Positions 36,461-46,367 are shown, numbered from the stretch's first letter. The stretch is DNA of 64,000 bases from Pseudomonas frederiksbergensis (GCF_003732665.1 NZ_MOBP01000005.1:1-64000); one strand, 5' to 3'. The notes: generated by a model from the letters alone, not told the origin. Program-made: numbers and translations.

Positions 36461-36925
36461 ATGCAAGGCCACCCAGACGTAATCGATTACCTCAACACGT
36501 TGCTGACCGGCGAACTGGCCGCGCGTGACCAATATTTCGTTCACTCGCGGATGTATGAGGACTGGGGATTCACCAAGCTCTACGAACGAATCAACCACGA
36601 GATGGAAGAAGAAGCAGGGCACGCCGATGCTCTGATGCGTCGTATCCTGATGCTCGAAGGCACGCCACGTATGCGTCCGGATGATCTGGATGTCGGCACC
36701 ACAGTGCCTGACATGCTCGCTGCCGATCTGCGACTGGAATACAAGGTCCGTGCCGCACTCTGCAAGGGCATTGAGCTCTGCGAGCAGCACAAGGACTACG
36801 TCAGCCGCGAGATCCTGCGCATCCAGCTGAACGACACCGAAGAAGATCACACCTACTGGCTGGAGAAGCAGTTGGGTCTGATCAAGTTGATCGGTCTCGA
36901 GAACTACCTGCAATCGCATACCTGA
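36461..36925 (+). CDS. ftnA: Bacterial ferritin of the FtnA type (often annotated bacterioferritin BfrA)
   Basis: The protein stores iron as a 24-mer shell with a diiron ferroxidase centre. The 154 aa length and ligands E18, E51, H54, E93, E127 or E128 and H130 fit the bacterioferritin/ferritin family. Position 52, Met in haem-binding bacterioferritins, is Ala here, so no haem is expected. This matches the P. aeruginosa bfrA product, which was shown to be a haem-free ferritin FtnA. The ATG at 36461 gives [15 protein letters not shown]; the open frame further upstream is not the start. It follows katA, linking peroxide removal and iron storage. Confidence 0.93.
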   Translation: MQGHPDVIDYLNTLLTGELAARDQYFVHSRMYEDWGFTKLYERINHEMEEEAGHADALMRRILMLEGTPRMRPDDLDVGTTVPDMLAADLRLEYKVRAALCKGIELCEQHKDYVSREILRIQLNDTEEDHTYWLEKQLGLIKLIGLENYLQSHT

Positions 36926-36936
36926 TTCTGCTTTGC

Positions 36937-37006
36937 AGGAGCACGGCTTGCCGGCGATGGCTTTTTAGAAATCGCCTTCGCGAGCAAGCTTTGCTCCTAC
37001 AGGTGC
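36937..37006. repeat. Degenerate REP doublet after ftnA
   Basis: GGAGCACGGCTTGCCGGCGA and TCGCGAGCAAGCTTTGCTCCTACAGG are inverted REP halves with several mismatches to the forms further right. It lies between ftnA and the bidirectional terminator and is the leftmost REP in the window. Confidence 0.7.
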
Positions 37007-37013
37007 AAGACAT

Positions 37014-37053
37014 AAAAAAGCCCCTGTCACCGATAAAGTGACAGGGGCTTTTT
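37014..37053. terminator. Bidirectional terminator between ftnA and uvrA
   Basis: AGCCCCTGTCAC-CGATAAA-GTGACAGGGGCT has a 12 bp stem flanked by A6 on the left and T5 on the right. It can serve the converging ftnA (+) and uvrA (-) transcripts. Confidence 0.93.
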
Positions 37054-37065
37054 CATGGGGCTTGA

Positions 37066-39900
37066 TCAGGCCTTGTCGCGAGCCAGCAGCGGCTTGAGGT
37101 AGAAGCCCGTGTGAGACTGCTTCATCTCCGAGACTTCTTCCGGCGTACCGACGGCAATAATCTGCCCGCCCTTGGAACCACCTTCCGGCCCAAGATCCAC
37201 CAACCAGTCGGCAGTCTTGATCACGTCCAGGTTGTGCTCGATCACCACCACTGTGTTGCCGTGGTCACGCAGGCGATGCAGCACGTCGAGCAATTGCTGG
37301 ATATCCGCGAAGTGCAGGCCGGTGGTCGGCTCATCGAGGATATACAGGGTCTTGCCGGTATCGCGCTTGGACAGCTCGCGGGACAGTTTCACCCGCTGGG
37401 CTTCGCCGCCGGACAGCGTGGTCGCCGACTGCCCGAGCTTGATGTAAGACAGGCCGACGTCCATCAACGTCTGCAGCTTACGCGCCAGCGCCGGCACCGC
37501 GTCGAAGAACACCCGTGCTTCCTCGATCGTCATCTCGAGGGTTTCGTGGATGTTCTTGCCCTTGTACTTGATCTCCAGGGTTTCGCGGTTGTAGCGCTTG
37601 CTCTTGCAGACGTCGCACGGGACATAGATGTCCGGCAGGAAGTGCATTTCAACCTTGATCAGGCCATCGCCCTGACACGCTTCGCAGCGCCCGCCCTTGA
37701 CGTTGAAGGAGAAACGCCCCGGGCCGTAACCACGGGAGCGCGACTCCGGTACGCCGGCGAACAACTCGCGAATCGGTGTGAACAACCCGGTGTAGGTCGC
37801 CGGGTTGGAACGCGGTGTGCGGCCAATCGGGCTCTGGTCGATATCGACCACCTTGTCCAAATGCTCCAGGCCCTTGATGCTGTCGTGAGCGGCAGCTTCA
37901 AGGGTCGTGGCGCCGTTGAGTGCCGTGGCGCTCAGCGGGAACAGAGTGTTGTTGATCAGCGTCGATTTGCCCGAACCGGACACGCCAGTCACGCAGGTCA
38001 GCAGACCCAGCGGAATCTCCAGATCGACATTGCGCAGGTTATTGCCGCGAGCGCCCTTGAGCGACAAGGTCATCTTCTTGTTACGCGGCGTACGTTTGGC
38101 CGGCACGGCAATCTTCACCCGGCCTGACAGGTACTTGCCGGTCAGCGAATCCGGGTGAGCCATGACTTCCGCTGGGGTGCCTTCAGCAACAATGTGGCCG
38201 CCATGCACGCCGGCCCCCGGGCCAATGTCCACCACATAGTCCGCCAGGCGAATCGCGTCTTCGTCGTGCTCGACCACAATCACCGTGTTGCCGATGTCCC
38301 GCAGGTGCTTGAGGGTGCCGAGCAAACGATCGTTGTCCCGCTGGTGCAGGCCAATCGACGGTTCATCGAGGATGTACAGAACCCCGACCAGACCTGCGCC
38401 AATCTGGCTGGCCAGACGAATACGCTGGGCTTCACCGCCGGACAAGGTGTCGGCGCTGCGATCCAGCGACAAGTAGTCGAGCCCGACGTTAACCAGGAAC
38501 TGCAGGCGCTCGCGGATTTCCTTAAGGATCTTGTCGGCAATTTCGCCACGGCGTCCGGTCAGCTTCAGCCCGCCGAAATATTCACAGGCGTCGCCGATTG
38601 GCAGGTTAGTCACCGCCGGCAAGGTCTTCTCGCCGACCCAAACGTGCCGCGCCTCGCGACGCAGCCGCGTGCCACGGCAATCCGGGCATGGCTGGGTGCT
38701 GAGGAACTTGGCCAGCTCTTCACGCACCGAGGCGGACTCGGTTTCGCGGTAGCGGCGTTCCAGGTTCGGCACGATGCCTTCGAACGGGTGCGAGCGTTTG
38801 ACGATATCGCCACGGTCGTTCAGGTACTTGAAGTCGACGTTCTGCGAACCGCTGCCGTGCAGGATGAATTTCTGCTGATCGGCCGGCAGGTCGTTGAACG
38901 GCACTTCCAGGCTGAACTTGTAGTGGGACGCCAGCGACCCGAGCATCTGGAAGTAATAGACGTTACGCCTGTCCCAGCCGCGAATCGCGCCTTCGGCCAG
39001 GGTCAGTTCGCCATTCACCAGTCGCTTGATGTCGAAGAATTGCTTAACCCCCAGGCCATCGCAAGTCGGGCAGGCACCGGCGGGGTTGTTGAAGGAGAAC
39101 AGCTTGGGTTCGAGTTCGCTGATGGCGTGGCCGCAGATCGGGCAGGCGAAACGGGCGGAGAAGATGATCTCTTCGCCGGGCTCGTCGTCCATCGGTGCCA
39201 CCAGGGCGATACCGTCCGCCAGTTTCAGCGCCGTCTCGAAGGATTCGGCCAGGCGCTGTTGCAGATCGGCGCGGACCTTGAAGCGGTCGACCACCACATC
39301 AATCGAATGCTTCTTCTGTTTATCCAGCTTCGGCAACTCATCCAGCTCGCAGAGCCGGCCGTTGACACGGGCACGGACAAAACCCTGGGCGCGCAGTTCT
39401 TCGAAGACCGACAGATGCTCGCCTTTGCGCTCGCGAATCACCGGCGCCAGCAGCATCAGTTTGCTGCCTTCCGGTTGCGCCATCACCAGGTCAACCATCT
39501 GGCTGACAGTCTGGGCTTCCAGTGGAATGTCGTGGTCCGGGCAGCGCGGAATACCGACGCGGGCGTACAGCAGGCGCAGGTAGTCGTAGATTTCGGTGAT
39601 GGTGCCGACCGTCGAACGCGGGTTGTGCGAGGTCGACTTCTGTTCGATGGAAATCGCCGGCGACAGGCCTTCGATGGTGTCGACGTCAGGCTTTTCCATC
39701 ATCGACAGGAACTGCCGGGCGTAGGCCGACAGCGATTCGACGTAGCGGCGCTGGCCTTCGGCGTATAGCGTGTCGAAAGCCAGGGACGACTTGCCGGATC
39801 CGGACAGGCCGGTGATGACGATCAGTTTGTCCCGTGGCAGGGTCAGGTCGATGTTCTTCAGGTTGTGGGTTCGGGCCCCACGAATCAGGATCTTGTCCAA
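37066..39900 (-). CDS. uvrA: Excinuclease ABC subunit A
   Basis: UvrA recognises bulky DNA lesions and loads UvrB in nucleotide excision repair. Two ABC ATPase modules are visible: Walker [10 protein letters not shown] near the N-terminus and GVSGSGKST in the second half, each with LSGGEAQR signatures. Zinc modules CPICG...CPTCDGLG and CEACQGDG...CDVCKSKRY are intact. I chose TTG at 39900, giving [14 protein letters not shown] and 944 aa, with GCGAGG upstream; an ATG 72 bp earlier would add an atypical N-terminal tail. No clear LexA box was found. Confidence 0.95.
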   Translation of the reverse strand: MDKILIRGARTHNLKNIDLTLPRDKLIVITGLSGSGKSSLAFDTLYAEGQRRYVESLSAYARQFLSMMEKPDVDTIEGLSPAISIEQKSTSHNPRSTVGTITEIYDYLRLLYARVGIPRCPDHDIPLEAQTVSQMVDLVMAQPEGSKLMLLAPVIRERKGEHLSVFEELRAQGFVRARVNGRLCELDELPKLDKQKKHSIDVVVDRFKVRADLQQRLAESFETALKLADGIALVAPMDDEPGEEIIFSARFACPICGHAISELEPKLFSFNNPAGACPTCDGLGVKQFFDIKRLVNGELTLAEGAIRGWDRRNVYYFQMLGSLASHYKFSLEVPFNDLPADQQKFILHGSGSQNVDFKYLNDRGDIVKRSHPFEGIVPNLERRYRETESASVREELAKFLSTQPCPDCRGTRLRREARHVWVGEKTLPAVTNLPIGDACEYFGGLKLTGRRGEIADKILKEIRERLQFLVNVGLDYLSLDRSADTLSGGEAQRIRLASQIGAGLVGVLYILDEPSIGLHQRDNDRLLGTLKHLRDIGNTVIVVEHDEDAIRLADYVVDIGPGAGVHGGHIVAEGTPAEVMAHPDSLTGKYLSGRVKIAVPAKRTPRNKKMTLSLKGARGNNLRNVDLEIPLGLLTCVTGVSGSGKSTLINNTLFPLSATALNGATTLEAAAHDSIKGLEHLDKVVDIDQSPIGRTPRSNPATYTGLFTPIRELFAGVPESRSRGYGPGRFSFNVKGGRCEACQGDGLIKVEMHFLPDIYVPCDVCKSKRYNRETLEIKYKGKNIHETLEMTIEEARVFFDAVPALARKLQTLMDVGLSYIKLGQSATTLSGGEAQRVKLSRELSKRDTGKTLYILDEPTTGLHFADIQQLLDVLHRLRDHGNTVVVIEHNLDVIKTADWLVDLGPEGGSKGGQIIAVGTPEEVSEMKQSHTGFYLKPLLARDKA

Positions 39901-40091
39901 AGTGGCCTCGCTCGGCGGGCGTCGAAAACGTAGGAGTATACGGCCAAATACTGGATGGATGCACACTATCAAATGCAGGGCGCGCAGGCTTACATGAAGA
40001 CTGCGTCATCTATGCGCGTCATAGCGTCGCGATATACCCCGTCAATCGATGGGACTGGTAGAATCGCCGCCGGTTCACATGAGGTTTTTCC

Positions 40092-41489
40092 ATGCACGAT
40101 CCCCACAGCGAACGCATGAGTGGCAGTGAGACCCGCGCAGCCAGCGGTCTGGCCCTGGTGTTCGCCTTCCGTATGCTTGGCATGTTCATGGTGTTGCCGG
40201 TACTGGCGACCTATGGCATGGATCTGGCGGGAGCGACCCCGGCCCTCATCGGGCTGGCGATTGGCGCTTACGGCCTGACTCAGGCGATTTTTCAGATTCC
40301 GTTCGGTTTCATCTCCGACCGCATTGGTCGACGTCCAGTGATTTACCTCGGGCTGATCGTCTTCGCCCTGGGCAGCGTATTGGCGGCCAATGCGGATTCG
40401 ATCTGGGGCGTAATCGCCGGTCGCGTCCTGCAAGGCGCCGGGGCGATTTCCGCGGCGGTCATGGCGTTGCTGTCGGACCTGACCCGGGAGCAGCACCGGA
40501 CCAAGGCGATGGCCATGATCGGCATGACGATTGGCTTGTCGTTCGCCGTCGCCATGGTCGTCGGCCCCTTGCTGACCCGTGCCTTCGGCCTGTCCGGGTT
40601 GTTCCTCGCCACTGGCGGCATGGCGTTGTTCGGCATCGTCATCGTGATGTTCATGGTGCCGCGCGCTACTGGCCCGTTGCAGCATCGCGAATCCGGCGTT
40701 GCCCGCCAGGCGCTGATCCCGACGCTCAAGCATCCAGACCTGTTACGGTTGGATCTGGGAATTTTTGTGTTGCACGCGATGTTGATGTCGAGCTTCGTCG
40801 CATTGCCCCTGGCCCTGGTGGAAAAAGCCGGGCTGCCCAAGGAGCAGCACTGGTGGGTGTACCTGACCGCGCTGCTGATTTCCTTCTTCGCCATGATCCC
40901 GTTCATCATCTACGGCGAGAAGCGACGCAAAATGAAACGAGTTTTGCTGGGCGCCGTCGCGACGCTGATGCTCACTGAGCTATTCTTCTGGCAGTTCGGC
41001 GACAGCTTGCGGGCTCTGGTGATCGGGACGGTGGTGTTCTTTACCGCGTTCAATCTACTGGAAGCTTCATTGCCTTCGCTGATCAGTAAGGTTTCACCAG
41101 CAGGCGGCAAGGGTACGGCGATGGGGGTTTATTCCACCAGCCAGTTCCTCGGTTCGGCACTCGGCGGTATCCTCGGCGGCTGGATGTTTCAGCATGGCGG
41201 TCTGTCGGTTGTGTTCCTTGGATGCGCGGGTCTCGCTGCCCTCTGGCTGGCCTTTGCTGTTACCATGCGCGAACCTCCCTACGTGACGAGTCTGCGCTTG
41301 CCGCTGTCGCCCGAGGCGATCCGCGAAGCGGGTCTGGTTGAGCGCCTGAAGGCCGTCGTAGGGGTAACCGATGCAGTGGTCGTCGCAGACGAAGCGGCGA
41401 TTTACATCAAATTGGACACAGAACTATTGGATCGCACGACCCTTGAGCGCCTGGTGAACAACCCGGCCGAGGCAGCGTGCGTAGCCTAG
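40092..41489 (+). CDS. YajR-like MFS transporter
   Basis: The 465 aa protein has 12 predicted hydrophobic segments and the MFS motif A GFISDRIGRRPVI after the second one. After the last helix it carries a soluble C-terminal domain of about 70 residues (VERLKAVVGVTDAVVVADEAAIYIKLD), like the ferredoxin-like YAM domain of E. coli YajR. Its substrate is unknown. It is divergent from uvrA and 9 bp upstream of ssb, with which it is probably cotranscribed. A TAGAAT box followed by CGCCGCCGG lies at 40059-40064 but has no good -35 element. The same neighbours occur in P. aeruginosa. Confidence 0.88.
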   Translation: MHDPHSERMSGSETRAASGLALVFAFRMLGMFMVLPVLATYGMDLAGATPALIGLAIGAYGLTQAIFQIPFGFISDRIGRRPVIYLGLIVFALGSVLAANADSIWGVIAGRVLQGAGAISAAVMALLSDLTREQHRTKAMAMIGMTIGLSFAVAMVVGPLLTRAFGLSGLFLATGGMALFGIVIVMFMVPRATGPLQHRESGVARQALIPTLKHPDLLRLDLGIFVLHAMLMSSFVALPLALVEKAGLPKEQHWWVYLTALLISFFAMIPFIIYGEKRRKMKRVLLGAVATLMLTELFFWQFGDSLRALVIGTVVFFTAFNLLEASLPSLISKVSPAGGKGTAMGVYSTSQFLGSALGGILGGWMFQHGGLSVVFLGCAGLAALWLAFAVTMREPPYVTSLRLPLSPEAIREAGLVERLKAVVGVTDAVVVADEAAIYIKLDTELLDRTTLERLVNNPAEAACVA

Positions 41490-41498
41490 GAGAACGTT

Positions 41499-42029
41499 AT
41501 GGCCCGTGGGGTTAACAAAGTCATATTGGTCGGCACTTGCGGCCAGGATCCCGAAGTTCGCTACTTGCCTAACGGTAACGCCGTGACCAACCTGAGTCTG
41601 GCGACCAGCGAACAGTGGACCGACAAGCAAACCGGTCAGAAGGTCGAGAAGACCGAATGGCACCGTGTTTCGATGTTCGGCAAGGTTGCCGAAATCGCCG
41701 GCGAATACCTGCGCAAGGGTTCGCAGGTCTACATCGAAGGCAAGCTGCAGACCCGCGAGTGGGAAAAAGACGGTATCAAGCGTTACACCACTGAAATCGT
41801 GGTCGACATGCAAGGCACCATGCAACTGCTCGGCGGCCGTCCACAACAGGGCGACCAACAAGGTGGGGGCAACAACTACCAGCAGTCCGCTCCGGCCCCA
41901 CGCCAGCAGCAGGCTCCGCGCCCGCAGCAGTCGGCTCCGCAACAGTCGCGCCAGGCTCCGCCGCCACAGCAGGCAGCGCCGCAACCGGCTCCGGATTTCG
42001 ACAGCTTTGATGACGATATCCCGTTCTGA
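41499..42029 (+). CDS. ssb: Single-stranded DNA-binding protein
   Basis: SSB coats single-stranded DNA during replication and repair. The 176 aa protein has an OB-fold of about 112 residues ([21 protein letters not shown]), a Gln/Pro-rich linker and the acidic tip [11 protein letters not shown] that binds partner proteins. The AGGAGAACGTT site precedes the ATG. It lies near uvrA as in many gammaproteobacteria. Confidence 0.97.
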   Translation: MARGVNKVILVGTCGQDPEVRYLPNGNAVTNLSLATSEQWTDKQTGQKVEKTEWHRVSMFGKVAEIAGEYLRKGSQVYIEGKLQTREWEKDGIKRYTTEIVVDMQGTMQLLGGRPQQGDQQGGGNNYQQSAPAPRQQQAPRPQQSAPQQSRQAPPPQQAAPQPAPDFDSFDDDIPF

Positions 42030-42054
42030 TCCGTAGCTTTTTCAGAACCGTAAA

Positions 42055-42090
42055 CAAAAAAAAGCGAAGCCATCTGGCTTCGCTTTTTTG
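42055..42090. terminator. Bidirectional terminator between ssb and the OsmC-YcaO gene
   Basis: An A-rich stretch is followed by AGCGAAGCC-ATCT-GGCTTCGCT and TTTTTT. It can end both ssb (+) and the converging OsmC-YcaO gene (-). Confidence 0.93.
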
Positions 42091-42100
42091 TGGGCGCTGT

Positions 42101-44305
42101 TTAACGGGTTGAAGCGGTCACGTTGGCCCGGGCCGTGTGCAGCTTCTTGTAGCTGTCGATCAACCGCAGGTGCCGGTCGAGCCCCTCCAGTTTCATGCTG
42201 GTCGGCGTCAGGCCATGGAAGCGTACGCTGCCGTCCACCGATCCAATCGCGGCATCCGTGCGCTCGTTGCCAAACATCCGGCGGAAATTAGCCTCGTAGT
42301 CTTCCAGTTCCAGGTCTTCGTCCAGTTTCATCTCCAGCACCACATTGACCGCCTGGTAGAACAAGCCGCGCTCAACCGTGTTGTCGTTGTACTGCAAGAA
42401 CATCTCTACCGCCTCTTTCGCCTCTTCATATTGCTGCAGGGCGAGATAGATCAGCAGTTTCAATTCCAGGATCGTCAGCTGACCCCACGCCGTGTTGTCG
42501 TCAAATTCGATGCCGATCAACGAGGTGATGTCGGTGTAGTCGTCCAGCTCGCTTTCCACCAGACGCTCGACCAGCGCTTTCAGTTCGTCTTCGTCCAGGC
42601 GATGCAGGTTGAGGATGTCGGCGCGGAAGAACAGCGCTTTGTTGGTGTTATCCCAGATCAAATCGTCCGCAGGATAGATTTCCGAATAGTCCGGCACCAG
42701 GATGCGGCACGCCGTTGCGCCGATGTGCTCGTAGACCGCCATGTACGATTCTTTGCCCATGGCTTTAAGAATGCCGAACAAGGTCGCGGCTTCCTCGGCG
42801 TTCGAGTTTTCACCCTGCCCGGAGAAGTCCCACTCCACGAATTCGTAATCCGACTTGGAACTGAAGAAGCGCCACGACACCACGCCGCTGGAGTCGATAA
42901 AGTGCTCGACGAAGTTATTCGGCTCGGTCACCGCATGGCCTTCAAAGGTCGGCTGTGGCAGGTCGTTGAGGCCTTCGAAGCTGCGGCCCTGGAGCAATTC
43001 GGTGAGGCTGCGTTCCAGCGCCACTTCCAGGCTTGGGTGCGCGCCGAACGAGGCGAACACACCGCCGGTGCGCGGGTTCATCAACGTGACGCACATCACC
43101 GGGAATTCACCGCCCAGGGACGCATCCTTCACCAGCACCGGGAAGCCTTGTTCTTCCAGTGCCTGGATACCGGCCAGGATTCCGGGGTACTTCGCCAGCA
43201 CCTCGGCCGGTACGTCCGGCAGGGCGAATTCGCCTTCGATGATTTCGCGTTTGACCGCGCGCTCGAAAATCTCCGACAGGCACTGCACCTGGGCTTCGGC
43301 CAGTGTGTTGCCGGCACTCATGCCGTTGCTCAGGAACAGGTTTTCGATCAGGTTGGACGGGAAATACACCACTTCGCCGTCGGACTGGCGCACGTACGGC
43401 AGCGAGCAGATGCCGCGTTCTTCGTTGCCCGAGTTGGTGTCGATCAGATGGGAGCCGCGCAACTCGCCGTCGCGGTTGTAAATCTTCAGGCAGTACTCGT
43501 CGAGAATTTCGGCCGGCAGTGCATCTTTGCGGCCAGGCTTGAACCAGCGCTCGTCCGGGTAATGCACAAACGGCGCGTTGGCGATGTCTTCGCCCCAGAA
43601 CTGGTCGTTGTAGAAGAAGTTGCAGTTGAGTCGCTCGATAAACTCGCCCAGCGCCGACGCCAGCGCGCCTTCTTTGGTCGCGCCCTTGCCGTTGGTGAAA
43701 CACATCGGCGAGTGTGCGTCGCGGATGTGCAGCGACCACACGTTGGGCACGATATTGCGCCACGAAGCGATTTCAATCTTCATGCCCAGGTCCGCCAGGA
43801 TGGCCGATATATTGGCGATGGTCTGCTCCAGCGGCAGGTCCTTGCCGGCAATAAAAGTGCTCGCCTCGGAACTGTACGCCGGCATCAGCAATGCCTGGGC
43901 GTCTGCGTCGAGGTTATCGACTTCTTCGATGACAAACTCAGGCCCGGCCTGCACCACTTTTTTCACGGTGCAGCGGTCGATGGAGCGCAGGATGCCTTGG
44001 CGGTCCTTGTCGGAAATGTCCGCAGGCAGCTCGACCTGAATCTTGAAAATCTGGTTGTAGCGGTTTTCCGGATCAACAATGTTGTTCTGCGACAGGCGGA
44101 TGTTTTCGGTGGGAATGCTGCGAGTGTCGCAGTACAACTTCACGAAATACGCCGCACACAACGCCGACGAAGCCAGAAAGTAATCGAACGGACCCGGTGC
44201 CGAGCCATCGCCCTTGTAGCGGATAGGTTGATCGGCCACCACCGTGAAGTCGTCGAACTTGGCTTCAAGTCGAAGGTTGTCGAGAAAGTTGACCTTGATT
44301 TCCAT
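42101..44305 (-). CDS. OsmC domain / YcaO domain fusion protein
   Basis: The 734 aa protein has two domains. Residues 1-135 resemble OsmC/YhfA peroxidase-type domains: PGPFDYFLASSALCAAYF holds C50, and C59 and C112 follow, C112 matching the position of the second OsmC cysteine. From about 150 on it is a YcaO domain, with the ATP/magnesium motif SALGEFIERL (SxxxExxER, 217-225) and a second block AEAQVQCLSEIFER. YcaO enzymes use ATP to activate amide backbones for cyclodehydration or thioamidation. No RiPP precursor gene is visible. The C-terminal 150 residues look helical. It lies downstream of the yjf-like block on the same strand, 144 bp after it. Confidence 0.88.
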   Translation of the reverse strand: MEIKVNFLDNLRLEAKFDDFTVVADQPIRYKGDGSAPGPFDYFLASSALCAAYFVKLYCDTRSIPTENIRLSQNNIVDPENRYNQIFKIQVELPADISDKDRQGILRSIDRCTVKKVVQAGPEFVIEEVDNLDADAQALLMPAYSSEASTFIAGKDLPLEQTIANISAILADLGMKIEIASWRNIVPNVWSLHIRDAHSPMCFTNGKGATKEGALASALGEFIERLNCNFFYNDQFWGEDIANAPFVHYPDERWFKPGRKDALPAEILDEYCLKIYNRDGELRGSHLIDTNSGNEERGICSLPYVRQSDGEVVYFPSNLIENLFLSNGMSAGNTLAEAQVQCLSEIFERAVKREIIEGEFALPDVPAEVLAKYPGILAGIQALEEQGFPVLVKDASLGGEFPVMCVTLMNPRTGGVFASFGAHPSLEVALERSLTELLQGRSFEGLNDLPQPTFEGHAVTEPNNFVEHFIDSSGVVSWRFFSSKSDYEFVEWDFSGQGENSNAEEAATLFGILKAMGKESYMAVYEHIGATACRILVPDYSEIYPADDLIWDNTNKALFFRADILNLHRLDEDELKALVERLVESELDDYTDITSLIGIEFDDNTAWGQLTILELKLLIYLALQQYEEAKEAVEMFLQYNDNTVERGLFYQAVNVVLEMKLDEDLELEDYEANFRRMFGNERTDAAIGSVDGSVRFHGLTPTSMKLEGLDRHLRLIDSYKKLHTARANVTASTR

Positions 44306-44407
44306 GGGGGATTACCAGCATAACGGCGGACGAATTGGCCGCCATTATCCGGCTTTTCAGACGTATGTCTTGTCGTTGTCGGGTCCAGAGTCTGTTTCAC
44401 CCGAAAG

Positions 44408-44433
44408 CCCGATGCACGGCACCGGGTTTTTTT
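44408..44433 (+). terminator. Plus-strand terminator-like hairpin in the ycaO-yjfC gap
   Basis: CCCGATGC-ACG-GCACCGGG, a stem with one mismatch, is followed by T7 reading on the + strand. Both flanking genes are on the - strand, so it would stop only antisense transcription; read on the - strand it has no T run. The remaining gap holds the upstream region of the OsmC-YcaO gene. Confidence 0.5.
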
Positions 44434-44449
44434 GCAGGCAAAGGACGGA

Positions 44450-45607
44450 TCAATCAAGAATCAGGTGCGGCAGAAACCGGCTCGAATCCTTGGTGATCAG
44501 GCTGTTGTCTTCTCGTACGCCGATGCCGGCCGCCTGGTCGCCAATCACCCAGGAGCCCACCAGCGTGAAGCTGTCGCCAAACTGCGGCAACGGCGCAAAC
44601 TCTTGAAGGATAAACGGCGCATCCGTGTAGGGCCCGTCCTCTTTCACGATCAGACCATCGGCGGTTTGCAGCTCGATGTTGGCGCCTTCCCGGGAGAAAA
44701 ACGGCTTGCGCACCCAACCCTTGGGCACGGCTTTGTTCGGATCGGTATCCAGGTGCGCCGCGAGCAGGTTCGGGTGACCTTGGTTGAACTCCCACAGCAA
44801 CGGCAGGATGCCCTTGTTGGAGATGATCGCTTTCCAGGCCGGCTCGAAAAACTGCGTATCGCTCTGGGCGATCGCGGCGCCAAATGGTTCGTGGAAGATG
44901 AATTCCCAGGCATGCAGCTTGAACAGGTGTGGAATCCAGCGATCTTCAAGATCGACGAAACGTCCGTCACTGGTCAGGCCGATGTCTTCGAGGTCGATGT
45001 GCCGGGATTCGATGCCGACCTTTTCCGCGATCAGGCGCAGGTAGTCGGTGGTGCCTTTGTCTTCGACCGAATCTTTCATCGAGGCGAAATAGAACGGCTG
45101 CTTGAGCTGCAACTGGGCAAAGGCCTGGTGCAGCTTGGTGTCGATGCTGTTGAACTGGTCAGCGTGCTTGGGCAGCAGGCCGCGTTCGATGCATTGCTCC
45201 AGCCAGCCCCACTGAAACGCCGACGCTTCATACAGACTGGTCGGCGTGTCGTAGTTGAGTTCCAGCAACTTGGCCGGACCCGTGCCGTTGTAGGAGAAAT
45301 CCATGCGCCCGTACAGGTGCGGATGGCCTTCGAGCCATGAAGTGCGAACCAGGTCGTAGAACGGCGCGGGAATGCTCAGGCGATCCAGCAATTCCTCGCT
45401 GTGCACCACGCGGGCCACCAGGTCCATGCACATCTCATGAAGCTCGGTGGTCGGGTCTTCGAGGTCGTTCTCGATCTGCTTGAGCGTGAACTGGTAATAC
45501 GCGCTCTCGTCCCAGTAAGGTTCGTCGTCGATGGTGTGGAACATAAAGCCGAGACTTTCGGCGGTCTGTTTCCAGTCATGACGCTCTGCGCAGAGAATTT
45601 TCTTCAT
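44450..45607 (-). CDS. yjfC: Glutathionylspermidine synthase-like ATP-grasp ligase (YjfC/YgiC family)
   Basis: This 385 aa protein belongs to the C-N ligase (ATP-grasp) family named after glutathionylspermidine synthase, which joins a carboxylate to an amine. The family core is visible: RMDFSYNGTG and KLLELNYDTPTSLYE (101-127), and later GWVRKPFFSREGANIEL with the nucleotide-contacting Lys. It lacks the amidase domain of true GspS. The real substrate is unknown. It is 11 bp downstream of the DUF1190 lipoprotein gene; ygiB-ygiC and yjfM-yjfC show the same pair in E. coli. Confidence 0.88.
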   Translation of the reverse strand: MKKILCAERHDWKQTAESLGFMFHTIDDEPYWDESAYYQFTLKQIENDLEDPTTELHEMCMDLVARVVHSEELLDRLSIPAPFYDLVRTSWLEGHPHLYGRMDFSYNGTGPAKLLELNYDTPTSLYEASAFQWGWLEQCIERGLLPKHADQFNSIDTKLHQAFAQLQLKQPFYFASMKDSVEDKGTTDYLRLIAEKVGIESRHIDLEDIGLTSDGRFVDLEDRWIPHLFKLHAWEFIFHEPFGAAIAQSDTQFFEPAWKAIISNKGILPLLWEFNQGHPNLLAAHLDTDPNKAVPKGWVRKPFFSREGANIELQTADGLIVKEDGPYTDAPFILQEFAPLPQFGDSFTLVGSWVIGDQAAGIGVREDNSLITKDSSRFLPHLILD

Positions 45608-45618
45608 GGCCCTATTCC

Positions 45619-46347
45619 TTAACTGCTTGAGCCGCCGGAACTCTTGCCCGAGCCGCCCCAGCCGCTGCGTGCACTGGCCTGGCTGCCGAAACCGCCGCGG
45701 GAGGTGGCCGAGGAAACAGTGGCTGCCTTGCTGCGGCTGACGGTGTCGGCGTAGTTACTGCTGCCGTAGCGCGCCTGGTTGGACCGGTTGAAGGTCGAAC
45801 CGCTGGAGATGCGCTGGCTGAGCGTCGAGTTCGAGTAGCTGCCGCGATCATCGCGGTAGCGGTAAACCGGCTCGGAGTAGTAGCTGCTGCGGTTGCCGCT
45901 GAGCATGTTGCCGATCAGCAGACCGGTCAGCAGGCTGCTGCCGGAGAAGCCCGAACCACCGACGGCGCTCGCTTCCGAGGCGGGCAATTTGGCCTTGGCC
46001 GCGTCCACTTCGGCTTGCGTCACCTCGCCATCGGCGTTCAGTTCGAAACCGCCGAGCTTGGGGATGAACTTGCCGGCGGAATCCTGCTGGCACCAGTCTG
46101 CAACGAAATCGGCGTCGCAATCGGCCTGGTTGTCGTACACCGGCGCGATGCGGCGATGCTCGGCCATGGCCTTCATGTAGGCGTCGGAACAGACGTCGAC
46201 TGGCAGCTTTTCATCGGCGCACTGCTGCACGGACTGGAAGTTGTACTTCTTGTGTATCTCGTAGGTTTTTTCCGCCGGCCCGCAGCCTGAGATCGCCATG
46301 GCGACCGACGCGGCCAGCGAGAGCTGAACGTACTTGCTTCGTTTCAT
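45619..46347 (-). CDS. yjfM: DUF1190 lipoprotein (YjfM/YgiB-like)
   Basis: The 242 aa protein starts MKRSKYVQLSLAASVAMAIS with a signal peptide and the lipobox ISGC (C22). The Cys-containing region YNFQSVQQCADEKLPVDVC and later DCDADFVADWCQQ is typical of DUF1190. The C-terminal 90 residues are rich in Ser, Gly, Tyr and Arg and likely unstructured. I chose the ATG at 46347; the frame is open for 15 more codons. It is anchored in the envelope, probably with the YjfL-like membrane protein encoded 20 bp upstream. Confidence 0.85.
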   Translation of the reverse strand: MKRSKYVQLSLAASVAMAISGCGPAEKTYEIHKKYNFQSVQQCADEKLPVDVCSDAYMKAMAEHRRIAPVYDNQADCDADFVADWCQQDSAGKFIPKLGGFELNADGEVTQAEVDAAKAKLPASEASAVGGSGFSGSSLLTGLLIGNMLSGNRSSYYSEPVYRYRDDRGSYSNSTLSQRISSGSTFNRSNQARYGSSNYADTVSRSKAATVSSATSRGGFGSQASARSGWGGSGKSSGGSSS

Positions 46348-46367
46348 CACGATCTCCGTTGGCGCGA

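Noticed and set aside
38155..39768. Open frame of 537 aa on the + strand within uvrA
   Set aside because: uvrA is unambiguous on the other strand, and the + frame has no start context or motifs.
39951..39966. CTGGATGGATGCACAC as a LexA box for uvrA
   Set aside because: Only the left CTG fits the CTG-N10-CAG pattern; the right side is CAC and the internal AT alternation is missing.
42137..44323. Open frame of 728 aa on the + strand over the OsmC-YcaO gene
   Set aside because: It is a shadow of the - strand gene, which has clear domain motifs; the + frame has none.
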